Below are positions 39,868 through 50,398 of a stretch of DNA of 64,000 nt, one piece after another; positions within the stretch are counted from its first letter, which is position 1; the number at the start of each line of letters is the position of its first letter. The notes under the pieces are model-generated. The model saw nothing but the letters and a program-made list of their open reading frames with translations. It searched no databases and was not told the DNA's origin. This DNA is from Bacteroidota bacterium (GTDB lineage Bacteria > Bacteroidota > Bacteroidia > B-17B0 > Aurantibacillaceae). Made by a program: the position numbers and the translations under genes. The DNA lies in the NCBI GenBank assembly GCA_020162035.1, contig JAIUNM010000017.1, forward strand, positions 1 to 64,000, given 5' to 3'.

Positions 39868-41712
39868 TTACTCTACAGTAACGCTTTTTGCTAAATTTCT
39901 TGGCTGGTCAACATTACACCCACGCATTACAGCAATATGATAAGAAAGTAATTGAAGTGGAATTACAGAAATTAATGGCACTAATAATTCATCTGTTTCA
40001 GGAATTTCTATTGTATGATCTGCCATAGATTTTACTTCATGATCGTCCTCTGTAACAACTGCAATTACCTGCCCTTTGCGCGCTTTAACTTCTTGAATAT
40101 TGCTTACTACTTTTTCGTAATTAGCGCCTTTTGTTGCAATTACAAACACTGGCATTGCATCATCAATTAACGCAATTGGCCCATGCTTCATTTCAGCTGC
40201 AGGATAACCTTCAGCGTGTATATAACTTATTTCTTTTAATTTTAATGCTCCTTCTAACGCTACAGGAAAAGAAACGCCTCTACCTAAATATAAAGCGTTT
40301 GAACTATCTTTATATTTAAATGCAATTGTTTTAATTGCATCATTTAATTTTAAAACCTCTTCAATTTTTGAAGGTACAGATTCTAATTCATACAATAGTT
40401 GTCTGAATCTACTTTCGGGTAAAGTTCCTCTTACCTTTGCTAATTCAAGCGCCATTAATGTAATTACAGTTATTTGAGCTGTAAATGCTTTAGTGCTTGC
40501 AACACCAATTTCGGGGCCTGCATGTGTGTAACTACCGCAATGCGTTGCTCTGGCAATACTACTTCCAACAACATTACAAATTCCTATAACAGTTGCTCCT
40601 TTACTTTTTGCTAATTCAATTGCTGCAAGAGTATCTGCAGTTTCTCCACTTTGAGATACAGCAATTACAATATCATCTTCATAAATTACAGGGTTTCTAT
40701 ATCTAAATTCAGATGCATACTCTACTTCAACTGGTATTCGTCCCATCTCTTCAAACAAATATTCTCCAACTAAACATGCATGCCAACTTGTACCGCAAGC
40801 AATAAATATGATTCGTTTTGCTTTTTCAAATTTTTTACGATGATCTTCAATTCCTCCCAATTTGATTTCTGCATTTGTAGCATTTAATCTTCCACGCATA
40901 CTATCTAATACAGATCTTGGTTGCTCATAAATTTCTTTAAGCATAAAATGGTCATAACCACCTTTTTCAATCGACTCTAACTCTAATGATAATTCTTGAA
41001 TAAAAGGTGTTACCTCTTTATCTTTTAAATTTTTTATTTTTAAATCTTTATCTCGTCTTAAAGATGCTACTTGTTCATCTTCTAGATAAACTACATTTTT
41101 AGTGTATTCAATAATTGGCGAAGCGTCTGATGCAATAAAAAATTCTCCATTCCCTACCCCAATAACCATAGGACTTCCTTTTTTGGCCGCAACTAAAATA
41201 TCAGGGTCGTTTTTATCTAACACAACAATTGCATAGGCTCCTATAACTTGTTTTAATGCAATTTGTACGGCTTCGCTTAATTTGCATTTTTCGTGTTGTA
41301 AAATTTCTTCTATTAAATGTATAAGAACTTCAGTGTCTGTTTGGCTTAAAAAATTATGTCCGCGTTTAATTAAATTTTCTTTAATTGATGCGTAATTTTC
41401 TATGATTCCATTATGAATCATTACCATGTTTTTACTTTGAGAATAATGTGGGTGCGAATTAACATCATTTGGTTCGCCATGGGTAGCCCATCTTGTATGA
41501 CCAATTCCTATAGTTCCTTTTGTGTTTTGACCCTTTGCAAATTCAACTAAATCGGCAACTTTACCTTTTTTCTTATAAACATTTAATTGGTTTTTATCGT
41601 CAAGCATAGCTACGCCTGCGCTATCATAACCTCTATATTCTAATCTTTGTAAACCTTTTATTAAAATTGGGTAAGCTTCGCGCTTACCAATGTATCCAAC
41701 AATACCACACAT
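39868..41712 (-). CDS. glmS: Glutamine--fructose-6-phosphate aminotransferase (isomerizing)
   Basis: The 614-residue protein is full length. It begins MCGIVGYIGKREAYPILIKG, with catalytic Cys2 of the class II glutaminase domain and GIGHTRWATHGEPN. Two SIS domains follow (ACGTSWHACLVGEY and LYLGRGVSFPVALEGALKLKEISYIHAEGY), and the C-terminus is DQPRNLAKSVTVE. It makes glucosamine-6-phosphate for peptidoglycan and lipopolysaccharide. It is monocistronic. A TATCTTTA -7-like box (41735-41742, minus) lies 22 nt upstream. No glmS riboswitch is evident. Confidence 0.98.
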   Translation of the reverse strand: MCGIVGYIGKREAYPILIKGLQRLEYRGYDSAGVAMLDDKNQLNVYKKKGKVADLVEFAKGQNTKGTIGIGHTRWATHGEPNDVNSHPHYSQSKNMVMIHNGIIENYASIKENLIKRGHNFLSQTDTEVLIHLIEEILQHEKCKLSEAVQIALKQVIGAYAIVVLDKNDPDILVAAKKGSPMVIGVGNGEFFIASDASPIIEYTKNVVYLEDEQVASLRRDKDLKIKNLKDKEVTPFIQELSLELESIEKGGYDHFMLKEIYEQPRSVLDSMRGRLNATNAEIKLGGIEDHRKKFEKAKRIIFIACGTSWHACLVGEYLFEEMGRIPVEVEYASEFRYRNPVIYEDDIVIAVSQSGETADTLAAIELAKSKGATVIGICNVVGSSIARATHCGSYTHAGPEIGVASTKAFTAQITVITLMALELAKVRGTLPESRFRQLLYELESVPSKIEEVLKLNDAIKTIAFKYKDSSNALYLGRGVSFPVALEGALKLKEISYIHAEGYPAAEMKHGPIALIDDAMPVFVIATKGANYEKVVSNIQEVKARKGQVIAVVTEDDHEVKSMADHTIEIPETDELLVPLISVIPLQLLSYHIAVMRGCNVDQPRNLAKSVTVE

Positions 41713-41932
41713 AATAAATAAAATTAATTAGCTTTAAAGATAATCAATTTATAAAATATATATCTAAAAAAACATTTAATTAATCACAATTATTTGTTTA
41801 AAAAACATGACCAATTGACCTAAATATTTGAGTTTTAAAGACAAATAGTCCTTAAAATTTAAAAACACTGCCTAAATAACATAAATTTAATAATGGAATA
41901 TTTTATGTAATAAATAATGAAAATTTAATTTT

Positions 41933-44533
41933 ATGAATTTTAATAATTACACTATAAAAGCACAAGAAGCAATACAACAAGCGTTGCAAATTGCTTCTGA
42001 AAATAAAAACCAAGCTATAGAACCAATTCATTTACTTAAAGGTATTTTAACAGTAGATGAAAACGTGTTTCCTTTTATTTTGAAAAAGGCAAACATTAAT
42101 TTAACATCAATACAGAAATTAGTTGATGCTCAATTAAAATCTTTACCAACTAGTAGTTCAAGTAATCAACAACCCTACTTATCATCAGATTCTAACAATG
42201 TATTTACAAAAGCAAATGCCTTAATTAAAGAATATAAAGATGAATTTGTTTCGGTTGAACATATTATATTAGCAATATTAAGCGGAAAAGATGTTACTTC
42301 TAAAATTCTACAAGATGCTGGACTAAATGAAAAAGGCGCAAAATTAGCTATTGCAGATTTAAGAAAAGGTTCGCGAGTTACATCACAAACACAAGAAGAA
42401 ACATATAACGCATTAAATAAATACGCCATAAACTTAAATGTACAAGCAAAAAACGGAAAACTAGACCCAGTAATTGGAAGAGATGAAGAAATAAGAAGGG
42501 TTTTGCAAATTTTATCAAGGCGCACAAAAAATAATCCTATTTTAGTTGGCGAACCTGGTGTAGGTAAAACTGCTATTGCAGAAGGTTTAGCTCATAGAAT
42601 AAATAATGGCGATGTTCCTGAAAATTTAAAAAGCAAACAAGTTTTTAGCTTAGATATGGGAGCTCTTATTGCAGGTGCAAAATATAAAGGTGAGTTTGAA
42701 GAAAGATTAAAATCGGTTGTTAAAGAAGTTATAAGCTCTGACGGAGAAATAATTTTGTTTATTGACGAAATTCATACTCTAGTTGGCGCTGGCGGAGGAG
42801 GCGAAGGAGCAATGGACGCTGCAAACATTTTAAAACCTGCTTTAGCCAGAGGTGAGTTACGTTCTATTGGTGCAACTACACTTAATGAATATCAAAAATA
42901 CTTTGAAAAAGACAAAGCACTTGAAAGAAGATTTCAAAAAGTGATGGTAGAAGAACCAGACGCTGATGATGCAATTTCTATATTAAGGGGGATTAAAGAA
43001 AAATATGAAACACATCATAAAGTTAGAATTAAAGATGAAGCTATAATTGCAGCAGTAGAACTTAGTCAGCGTTATATTAATGATAGATTTTTGCCAGATA
43101 AAGCAATTGATTTAATGGATGAAGCTGCAAGTAAATTAAGAATGCAAATAAATAGTATGCCTATTGAATTAGATGAAGTTGAAAGAAAAATAATGCAATT
43201 TGAAATTGAAAGAGAGGCAATGAAACGCGAAAACGAAACTGCTAAAGTAGATTCTTTAAATAAAGAAATAGCAAATTTACAAGACACAAGTAAAGCATTA
43301 AAAGCAAAATGGCAAAACGAAAAAGAAGTTATTGAAGGTGTACAAAAAATAAAACTCGAAATTGAAGAATTAAAACAACAAGCCGTAAATTTTGAAAAAC
43401 AAGGCGATTATGGTAAAGTTGCTGAAATTCGTTATGGTAAAGTAAAAGAAGCTGAACAAAAATTAAATGAACTTGAATTAAAATTAACTCAGGCAAAAGA
43501 AAGTGGATCGCAACTTGTAAAAGAAGAAGTAGATAGTGAAGATATTGCAGCTGTAATTAGCGCTTGGACAGGTATACCATTGAATAGAATGTTACAAAGC
43601 GAAAAAGAAAAATTACTACATCTTGAAGCCGAACTACAAAAACGTGTTGTTGGTCAACACGAAGCTATTGAAAGTATTGCAGATGCTGTTAGAAGAAGTC
43701 GTGCTGGTTTACAAGATGCAAAAAAACCAATTGGATCATTTATCTTTTTAGGCACAACGGGTGTTGGTAAAACAGAATTAGCAAAAGCATTAGCTGAGTT
43801 TTTATTTAATAACGAAAACTCAATGACTAGAATTGATATGAGTGAATACCAAGAAAAACATACCGTAAGTCGTTTAATTGGTGCCCCTCCGGGCTATGTT
43901 GGCTTTGAAGATGGTGGGCAATTAACAGAAGCTGTGAGGCGCAAACCATATAGTGTTATATTGTTAGATGAAATTGAAAAAGCGCACCCTGATGTTTTTA
44001 ATATTTTATTACAAGTTTTAGATGATGGAAGATTAACAGATAATAAAGGTAGAACTGTAAATTTTAAAAATACAATTGTTATTATGACAAGTAACATTGG
44101 CTCTCATATCATTCAAGAAAATTTTGCAAAATTAGATTTAAAAAATAAAGACTCGATAATAGCAAAAACAAAAACAGAAGTTTATGAATTGCTTAAACAA
44201 AATGTAAGACCAGAATTTTTAAATAGAATAGATGAAGTAATTATGTTTGAGCCTTTGCAACGTGAGGATATTTTAAAAATTGTTGAAATTCAATTTAGAA
44301 GTATTAAACAAAGGCTTTTAGAACAACAAGTGAATTTAAATATTACAAATGAAGCAATGGATTGGCTAGCTCAATTAGGCTACGACCCGCAATTTGGTGC
44401 AAGACCAGTAAAACGAGTTATTCAAAAACAAATTTTGAATGAATTAAGTAAACAAATATTAGCAGGTAATATTAATAAAGAAAAAGAAATTGTTATTGAT
44501 GTTAAAAACAACCAGTTTACATTTAGTAATTAA
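41933..44533 (+). CDS. clpB: ATP-dependent chaperone ClpB
   Basis: The 866-residue Hsp100 disaggregase has the N-terminal Clp repeats (about 1-145), NBD1 with Walker A GEPGVGKT (about 205-212), the long middle coiled coil (about 410-525, many KLE/EEL heptads) that distinguishes ClpB from ClpA/C, and NBD2 with GTTGVGKT (about 606-613) and sensor motifs. It extracts proteins from aggregates with DnaK. The 220-nt upstream region contains no clear sigma-32-type or CIRCE element that I can see. Confidence 0.97.
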   Translation: MNFNNYTIKAQEAIQQALQIASENKNQAIEPIHLLKGILTVDENVFPFILKKANINLTSIQKLVDAQLKSLPTSSSSNQQPYLSSDSNNVFTKANALIKEYKDEFVSVEHIILAILSGKDVTSKILQDAGLNEKGAKLAIADLRKGSRVTSQTQEETYNALNKYAINLNVQAKNGKLDPVIGRDEEIRRVLQILSRRTKNNPILVGEPGVGKTAIAEGLAHRINNGDVPENLKSKQVFSLDMGALIAGAKYKGEFEERLKSVVKEVISSDGEIILFIDEIHTLVGAGGGGEGAMDAANILKPALARGELRSIGATTLNEYQKYFEKDKALERRFQKVMVEEPDADDAISILRGIKEKYETHHKVRIKDEAIIAAVELSQRYINDRFLPDKAIDLMDEAASKLRMQINSMPIELDEVERKIMQFEIEREAMKRENETAKVDSLNKEIANLQDTSKALKAKWQNEKEVIEGVQKIKLEIEELKQQAVNFEKQGDYGKVAEIRYGKVKEAEQKLNELELKLTQAKESGSQLVKEEVDSEDIAAVISAWTGIPLNRMLQSEKEKLLHLEAELQKRVVGQHEAIESIADAVRRSRAGLQDAKKPIGSFIFLGTTGVGKTELAKALAEFLFNNENSMTRIDMSEYQEKHTVSRLIGAPPGYVGFEDGGQLTEAVRRKPYSVILLDEIEKAHPDVFNILLQVLDDGRLTDNKGRTVNFKNTIVIMTSNIGSHIIQENFAKLDLKNKDSIIAKTKTEVYELLKQNVRPEFLNRIDEVIMFEPLQREDILKIVEIQFRSIKQRLLEQQVNLNITNEAMDWLAQLGYDPQFGARPVKRVIQKQILNELSKQILAGNINKEKEIVIDVKNNQFTFSN

Positions 44534-45504
44534 AATTTACGGTGCTCAACTTTATTAAGTTCTTCAGGGCTCAATGATTTAAAATATTCGTAAGTAATTT
44601 TTAAACCTTGGGCTCTGTTTACTTTTGGTTCCCAATTCAAAATTTCTTTTGCTTTTGTTATATCTGGCCTTCTTTGTTTTGGATCATCTTTTGGTAATGG
44701 TTTACTAATTAATTTTTGATTTGCTCCAGTTAATTTTAATATTTCTTCGCCAAATTCTTTAATTGTTATTTCATCGGGGTTACCAACATTTACTGGCAAA
44801 TGATAATTACTTAACAACAATCTATAAATACCTTCAACTAAATCATCTACATAACAAAAACTACGTGTTTGGCTACCATCACCAAACATAGTTAAATCTT
44901 CGCCGCGTAATGCTTGACCAATAAATGCAGGTAAAACTCTACCATCATTTAAACGCATACGCGGCCCATATGTATTAAAAATTCTAACAATTCTAGTTTC
45001 TAAACCATGCGCATCGTGGTAAGCCATAGTTATAGCTTCCATAAAACGTTTAGCTTCATCGTAACAACCACGAGGACCAACAGGGTTTACATTTCCCCAA
45101 TATTCTTCATTTTGAGGATGAACGTGCGGGTCGCCATAAACTTCGCTGGTTGAAGCAACTAAAACCCTAGCATTTTTAACTCGTGCCAAACCTAAAACAT
45201 TATGTGTCCCTAAAGATGAAACTTTTAAAGTTTGAATTGGAATTTTTAAGTAATCAATAGGACTTGCAGGAGAAGCGAAATGCAATATATAATCAATATT
45301 TCCAGGCACATGAATAAATTTACTTACATCATGATGGTAAAATTCAAACTGAGGCAATTTAAATAAATGTTCAATATTTTTTAAATCGCCTGTTATTAAA
45401 TTATCCATAGCTACAACATGCATCCCTTCTTTAACAAATCTGTCGCACAAATGAGAACCTAAAAAGCCTGCAGCTCCTGTAATTAAAACTCTTTTTTTAT
45501 CCAT
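44530..45504 (-). CDS. UDP-glucuronate decarboxylase (UDP-xylose synthase type)
   Basis: The 324-residue extended SDR has the NAD-binding [10 protein letters not shown] (about 10-19), a catalytic STSEVYGDP stretch and the Tyr-Lys pair in [14 protein letters not shown] (about 146-150), which is diagnostic of the UXS branch. [17 protein letters not shown] and [12 protein letters not shown] complete it. It would convert UDP-glucuronate to UDP-xylose. It is third in a cassette with UDP-glucose dehydrogenase (21 nt upstream), which makes its substrate. It overlaps clpB by 4 bp tail to tail. Confidence 0.93.
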   Translation of the reverse strand: MDKKRVLITGAAGFLGSHLCDRFVKEGMHVVAMDNLITGDLKNIEHLFKLPQFEFYHHDVSKFIHVPGNIDYILHFASPASPIDYLKIPIQTLKVSSLGTHNVLGLARVKNARVLVASTSEVYGDPHVHPQNEEYWGNVNPVGPRGCYDEAKRFMEAITMAYHDAHGLETRIVRIFNTYGPRMRLNDGRVLPAFIGQALRGEDLTMFGDGSQTRSFCYVDDLVEGIYRLLLSNYHLPVNVGNPDEITIKEFGEEILKLTGANQKLISKPLPKDDPKQRRPDITKAKEILNWEPKVNRAQGLKITYEYFKSLSPEELNKVEHRKF

Positions 45505-45525
45505 ACAATTTATTTATAACAAATT

Positions 45526-46857
45526 TTAATTACTTTTTAATGTGTTTATCCCTATACAATAATATGCAAACCCAAGTTGTTCCATATCTTTTGCATCAAA
45601 TACATTTCTACCGTCAAACAAAACTTTATTATTTAATCTTTTACCAATTTCATTAAAATTAGGCACTCTAAATTCTGGCCATTCTGTTACAATTAATAAT
45701 GCATCTGCATTATTTAAAGTATCATACATATCTGTTGTGTAAGATATTGTATCACCAAGTATTTTTTTTGCTTCGTGCATTGCAACGGGGTCGTAAGCAA
45801 CAACTGATGCGCCTGCTTTTAATAATTTTTCAACTATTACTAAACTTGGAGCTTCGCGCATATCATCAGTTTTTGGTTTAAACGATAAACCCCATAATGC
45901 AAAGGTTTTACCTTTTAAATTATTATTAAAATGTGTGCGTACTTTATTAAATAAAACTTCTTTTTGTTGTTCATTAACTTCTTCAACTGCATTTAAAATG
46001 CGCATATTGTAATTGTTTTCTTTAGCCGTTTTAATTAATGCTTTTACATCTTTAGGAAAACAACTTCCACCATAACCAACACCAGGGTATATAAATTTAG
46101 AACCAATGCGAGTATCTGTTCCAATTCCTTTTCTAACCATATTAACATCAGCCCCCATAATTTCGCATAAGTTTGCAACATCATTCATAAAGCTAATTTT
46201 AGTTGCAAGCATTGCATTTGCAGCATACTTTGTCATCTCTGCGCTTGGAATATCCATAAATATAATTGGATGTCCATTCATTAAAAACGGTTTATATAAT
46301 TTTTTCATTATCTCTTCCGCATTTAGATGATCAGTGCCTACAACAATTCTATCGGGCTTCATAAAATCTTCTATAGCTGCTCCTTCTTTTAAAAACTCAG
46401 GGTTTGAAGAAACATAAAACTCTAAATTAGAATTTCGTTTATTTAATTCTGATTTAACAGCATTTCTTACTTTCTCTGCGGTACCAACAGGCACAGTAGA
46501 TTTTGTAACTACAACTAATGGTTTTTGCATGTTAGCTCCTATTTCCGCAGCAACTGCTAAAACGTATTTTAAATCTGCCGAACCATCTTCGCCAGGAGGT
46601 GTTCCAACAGCAATAAAAGCAATTTCAGAGTCAATTATACTTTCTTTAAGAGAAGTGGAAAAATGTAATCTACTTTTTTGAAAATTACGTAATACCATTT
46701 CTTCTAAACCTGGTTCGTATATAGGTAAAATTCCGTTTTTTAAATTTTCAATTTTTGTTTTATCTATATCAACACAAGTTACATTTACTCCTACTTCAGC
46801 AAAACAGGTACCTGTAACTAATCCAACATAACCTGTTCCAACAACTGTAATTTTCAT
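45526..46857 (-). CDS. UDP-glucose 6-dehydrogenase
   Basis: The 443-residue protein has the N-terminal Rossmann GTGYVGLVTGTCFAEVGV, the catalytic cysteine in GVGYGGSCFPKDVKAL (about 262), and a C-terminal UDP-binding part with FALWGLSFKPKTDDMREAPS. It oxidises UDP-glucose to UDP-glucuronate with two NAD+. It is packed 1 nt after the DegT-family aminotransferase and 21 nt before the decarboxylase, so the three are surely co-transcribed. Confidence 0.96.
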   Translation of the reverse strand: MKITVVGTGYVGLVTGTCFAEVGVNVTCVDIDKTKIENLKNGILPIYEPGLEEMVLRNFQKSRLHFSTSLKESIIDSEIAFIAVGTPPGEDGSADLKYVLAVAAEIGANMQKPLVVVTKSTVPVGTAEKVRNAVKSELNKRNSNLEFYVSSNPEFLKEGAAIEDFMKPDRIVVGTDHLNAEEIMKKLYKPFLMNGHPIIFMDIPSAEMTKYAANAMLATKISFMNDVANLCEIMGADVNMVRKGIGTDTRIGSKFIYPGVGYGGSCFPKDVKALIKTAKENNYNMRILNAVEEVNEQQKEVLFNKVRTHFNNNLKGKTFALWGLSFKPKTDDMREAPSLVIVEKLLKAGASVVAYDPVAMHEAKKILGDTISYTTDMYDTLNNADALLIVTEWPEFRVPNFNEIGKRLNNKVLFDGRNVFDAKDMEQLGFAYYCIGINTLKSN

Positions 46858-46858
46858 T

Positions 46859-48001
46859 TTATTTTAATAAATCAATTAATGTTTCTGTAATATATTTTAA
46901 AGATTCTGCATCCATTTCTGTATGCATTGGTAATGAAAGTACACATTTACATAATGTTTCGGTTACTGGAAAATCTCCAGATTTATATCTATCACTTTTA
47001 AATGCTTTTTGTTCGTGCAATGGAATTGGATAATAAATCATTGCAGGTATACCTTTTTCTTGTAATTGTTCGCGTAATTTAGTTCTATCAACATTAATTA
47101 GTTGCAATGTATATTGATGAAAAACATGAGTTGAATTTTTAACCCTTACTGGTGTTTTAAGTTTAGGATGATTAGCAAATGCTTTATCATAATAATTTGC
47201 AACTGTATTTCTTGCAACTGCATATTCATCTAAATGTTTTAATTTTGCATTTAGTACTACTGCTTGAATTGTATCTAATCGTGAGTTAACACCTAATACA
47301 TCGTGAACGTATTGAACACTTTGACCATGATGCGAAATCATTTTTAACTTTTTAGCAAGCTCATCGTCATTTGTGTACATTGCACCTCCATCGCCATAAC
47401 AACCTAAATTTTTACTTGGGAAAAAAGATGTACAACCAATTGTTCCAATTGTTCCAGCTTTAACTGTTGTGCCATTAGAAAACGTGTAATCAGCTCCAAT
47501 TGCTTGAGCTACATCTTCAATTACAAATAAATTATATTTTTTTGCTAATGCCATAATTTTTTCCATATTGGCGCATTGCCCAAATAAATGTACAGGCACT
47601 ATTGCTTTAGTTTTTGGGGTAATTGCTTTTTCAATTGCTTCAACATCAATATCAAAAGTATCTGAATAAACATCTACTAAAACAGGCGTTAAACCTAGCA
47701 AACCAATAACTTCAGCTGTTGCAACGTAAGTAAAACTTGCGGTAATAACCTCATCGCCCGGTTTTAAATCTAAAGCCATCATTGCAATTTGTAATGCATC
47801 TGTACCATTGGCGCATGGAATTACATGTTTAACATTTAAATATTTTTCTAAATTTGTTTGAAACTCTTTAACAGCTGGTCCATTAATAAATGCAGTGTTT
47901 GAAATAACATCTTGAATGCCAGCATCTATTTCTGTTTTAATTTTTTCGTATTGACTTTTTAAGTCAACCATTTGAATTTTTTTATTGGCTAAAATTGACA
48001 T
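46859..48001 (-). CDS. DegT/DnrJ/EryC1/StrS-family sugar aminotransferase
   Basis: The 380-residue PLP enzyme has the family hallmarks: NLEKYLNVKHVIPCANGTDALQIA, then VFVIEDVAQAIGADY-type acidic and glutamine residues and the Schiff-base lysine in FFPSKNLGCYGDGGA (about 193). It aminates nucleotide-linked ketosugars. In a cassette with UDP-GlcA-forming and decarboxylating enzymes, its product may be an amino sugar for surface glycan, possibly from a different keto-sugar. The substrate is not determinable from sequence. Confidence 0.93.
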   Translation of the reverse strand: MSILANKKIQMVDLKSQYEKIKTEIDAGIQDVISNTAFINGPAVKEFQTNLEKYLNVKHVIPCANGTDALQIAMMALDLKPGDEVITASFTYVATAEVIGLLGLTPVLVDVYSDTFDIDVEAIEKAITPKTKAIVPVHLFGQCANMEKIMALAKKYNLFVIEDVAQAIGADYTFSNGTTVKAGTIGTIGCTSFFPSKNLGCYGDGGAMYTNDDELAKKLKMISHHGQSVQYVHDVLGVNSRLDTIQAVVLNAKLKHLDEYAVARNTVANYYDKAFANHPKLKTPVRVKNSTHVFHQYTLQLINVDRTKLREQLQEKGIPAMIYYPIPLHEQKAFKSDRYKSGDFPVTETLCKCVLSLPMHTEMDAESLKYITETLIDLLK

Positions 48002-48116
48002 ATAAAATAAACGTTAAATGTAATATTTTATTACGACTTAGCCAAAAATCATTAGTCTGCAAAAGCATTACTAATACTTAAGTTTTTTTTAAAAAAATAG
48101 ATTTACTCGATGTTTA

Positions 48117-48524
48117 TTAAAAAAAAGAAGCTAAAGCATTATCAAACCAAATTGGCAATTTACAAGGTTTATTAGTTTTTTTATCTACACAAATTAAAGT
48201 TACTTTTCCTGTATTTAATAGTTCATTTTTTTGATTATAAACTTCATATTCAAAAGGAATTCTTACGCCAGTAACTTTTTCTTTTATTATAGTTTTTATA
48301 GTAAGTTCATCGTCGTAAAAAGCCGGTTTTTTATAATTTACGCTAAATTCGCTAACTGGTAATAAAATACCTTTTTCTTCAACATCTTTGTAGCTAAAAC
48401 CTAATTGTCGTATTGCTTCAACCCTACCTACTTCGTAATACTGAGCATAAACACCATAATAAGCGTAACCCATTTGGTCTGTTTCGCCATATCTTACCCT
48501 TATTTTGGTTTCTGCAACTAACAT
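48117..48524 (-). CDS. Acyl-CoA thioesterase, 4-hydroxybenzoyl-CoA thioesterase (YbgC-like) family
   Basis: The start is taken at the ATG 48524 (MLVAETKIRVRYGETDQMGY), giving 135 residues; a frame extended to a TTG at 48539 adds only five residues. The hot-dog fold is shown by RVRYGETDQMGYAYYGVYAQYYEVGR, which carries the catalytic-type Asp of the 4HBT family (YxxTDxxGxxYxxxY). It hydrolyses acyl-CoA thioesters; in other bacteria YbgC relatives go with Tol-Pal or fatty-acid turnover. It has no operon partner here. Confidence 0.9.
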   Translation of the reverse strand: MLVAETKIRVRYGETDQMGYAYYGVYAQYYEVGRVEAIRQLGFSYKDVEEKGILLPVSEFSVNYKKPAFYDDELTIKTIIKEKVTGVRIPFEYEVYNQKNELLNTGKVTLICVDKKTNKPCKLPIWFDNALASFF

Positions 48525-48593
48525 ATAAATTTTACACAATTATAAATTTAAAAAATTAATTATCACATATTATTTTTATAAATTTATACACGC

Positions 48594-49325
48594 ATGCGTT
48601 TTACTTTTTTATTAAGTACAATTATTTTTATTGCATTAGGTTGTAATCGTACAAATTATCTAATGTCAACAATGCATAACCAAGAAATTGTAAAAAACAA
48701 CGAAACTAATTTAAAAGTAAACAGCTACATAAATCCATATAAACATAAGGTAGATTCTATTACAAACAGCGTAATTGCATTTGCAGATGATGTATTTAAT
48801 AAAGATGGCGACAATTATAGTTTAGGGAATTTTAGTTGCGACGGAATTTATTATATGGCAAAATTACATTATAAATTACCTATAAATATTGTGTTGCTAA
48901 ATAAAGGCGGATTAAGGGTAAATTTACCAAAAGGAGAAATTAAAACTTCTAATTTATTTGAGTTAATGCCTTTTGAAAACGAATTAGTAGTTTGTAAAAT
49001 AAAAGGTAAAAATATAATAGAAGGTTCAAGAATTTTAATTGATAAAAAAGCTGCTTTTTTAGGCATGAAATTAAAAGGTAAAAATGAAAAATATGAACTA
49101 GAAATAAATAATTTACCAATACATCAAGATTCTGTTTATACTATATTAACATCGGATTATTTAGCAAATGGAGGAGATAATTTTAGTTTTTTAAAAAACT
49201 CTACAGACCTTAAATTTCTTAATTTAAAAATTAGAGATGCTTTAATTGAATATTGTAAAATTTTAACTTCTCAAAACAAAACATTAAAACCATACACAGA
49301 TGATAGATTTTCAATTTCAAAATAG
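48594..49325 (+). CDS. 5'-nucleotidase C-terminal domain lipoprotein
   Basis: The 243-residue protein has a lipoprotein signal peptide (lipobox IALGC, Cys at residue 17) and a 5_nucleotid_C domain (about 55-235: NFSCDGIYYMAK, LLNKGGLRVNLPKGEI, YTILTSDYLANGGDNFSFL). This domain normally forms the substrate-specificity half of a 5'-nucleotidase. The matching metallophosphatase half is encoded by the next gene, which overlaps it by 26 bp. The two therefore act as a split enzyme, probably in the envelope. Confidence 0.9.
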   Translation: MRFTFLLSTIIFIALGCNRTNYLMSTMHNQEIVKNNETNLKVNSYINPYKHKVDSITNSVIAFADDVFNKDGDNYSLGNFSCDGIYYMAKLHYKLPINIVLLNKGGLRVNLPKGEIKTSNLFELMPFENELVVCKIKGKNIIEGSRILIDKKAAFLGMKLKGKNEKYELEINNLPIHQDSVYTILTSDYLANGGDNFSFLKNSTDLKFLNLKIRDALIEYCKILTSQNKTLKPYTDDRFSISK

Positions 49326-50244
49326 AAGGGAGTTTTTGAAATATACTGCTGGTTGTGGTTTAATGCTGTATGGCTTAAATACAGATGCGCATAATGAATT
49401 TTTATCTAATAAAGAATTAACCGAGTTGCAAATTTTATATACCAACGACCAACATAGTAGAATTGAGCCATTCCCCTCAAACGATGCTAAATATCCAAAT
49501 GAAGGTGGTTTTGCTAAACGTGCATCGATTATTGAAAAATACAGAAACAATTTTAAAAATGTTTTATTGTTAGATGCAGGAGATATATTTCAGGGCACAC
49601 CCTATTTTAATTTTTATCAAGGCGAAATTGAATATAAATTAATGAGTTTAATGGGTTATGATGCAACAACTTTTGGTAATCATGATTTTGATTTAGGTGT
49701 AGAAAATATTTTAAAACAAATGCCACACGCCAATTTTGATTTTATAAATAGTAATTATAATTTTTCTGATACAGCATTAAATAAAAACACTAAAATTAAA
49801 CCTTATAAAATATTTAAAAAACAAAACCTTAAAATTGGTGTTTATGGTGTTGGCATAGAATTAAATGGATTAGTAAGCGAAAATAATTGCAAAAACATTC
49901 AATATCTAAATCCAATTAATGAGGCAAATAAAATTGAACACATTTTAAAACATGATGAAAAATGTGATTACATAATTTGTTTATCTCACCTTGGATACAA
50001 GTATGAATCAAATAAAGTTAGTGATACTGAATTAGCAAAAAAAACTAATTACACAAATCTAATTATTGGCGGGCACACACATACGTTTTTAGAAAATCTT
50101 GTTGAAATAGAAAATTTATCGAAAAATATTACCTACATAACACAAGTTGGCTGGGCAGGAATTTGGTTAGGATCAATTAAAGTAACTTTTACTACTAATA
50201 AAAAAATTTTCTTACAAAACAATACCAATCATAAAGTTTTTTAG
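49300..50244 (+). CDS. Tat-exported metallophosphatase (5'-nucleotidase N-terminal half)
   Basis: The 314-residue protein has a twin-arginine signal peptide (NRREFLKYTAGCGLMLYG, arginines at 9-10) and a calcineurin-like catalytic domain: ILYTNDQHSRIEPF, LLDAGDIFQGTPYFN, FGNHDFD and IIGGHTHTF supply the two-metal ligands. It has no C-terminal 5'-nucleotidase domain; that is provided by the preceding lipoprotein gene with which it overlaps. It should fold with its metals in the cytoplasm and be exported by Tat to act on nucleotides or nucleotide sugars. Confidence 0.9.
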   Translation: MIDFQFQNRREFLKYTAGCGLMLYGLNTDAHNEFLSNKELTELQILYTNDQHSRIEPFPSNDAKYPNEGGFAKRASIIEKYRNNFKNVLLLDAGDIFQGTPYFNFYQGEIEYKLMSLMGYDATTFGNHDFDLGVENILKQMPHANFDFINSNYNFSDTALNKNTKIKPYKIFKKQNLKIGVYGVGIELNGLVSENNCKNIQYLNPINEANKIEHILKHDEKCDYIICLSHLGYKYESNKVSDTELAKKTNYTNLIIGGHTHTFLENLVEIENLSKNITYITQVGWAGIWLGSIKVTFTTNKKIFLQNNTNHKVF

Positions 50245-50398
50245 GGTAAAGTAAAAAAAACTTAACAGCCAAATAAAAAAATTATTTTTTAATGACTTTT
50301 TTTTTGATTTTAGTATTGGAAAAACAAATAATCGCATTATATTTACAAACAGAAACGTGTTAATTACTATAAACAATTATATATTCAAAAAAAATTAA

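Noticed and set aside
41713-41932. glmS riboswitch or heat-shock element between glmS and clpB
   Set aside because: Only AT-rich sequence with a weak TATCTTTA box; no recognisable ribozyme core, CIRCE or sigma-32 motif.
48525-48539. TTG-started extension of the thioesterase
   Set aside because: An ATG five codons later gives the usual family start.
50245-50398. Origin of replication upstream of dnaA
   Set aside because: No TTATCCACA-like DnaA boxes are visible in the 154 nt; gyrB and dnaA in the same window do not prove an origin.
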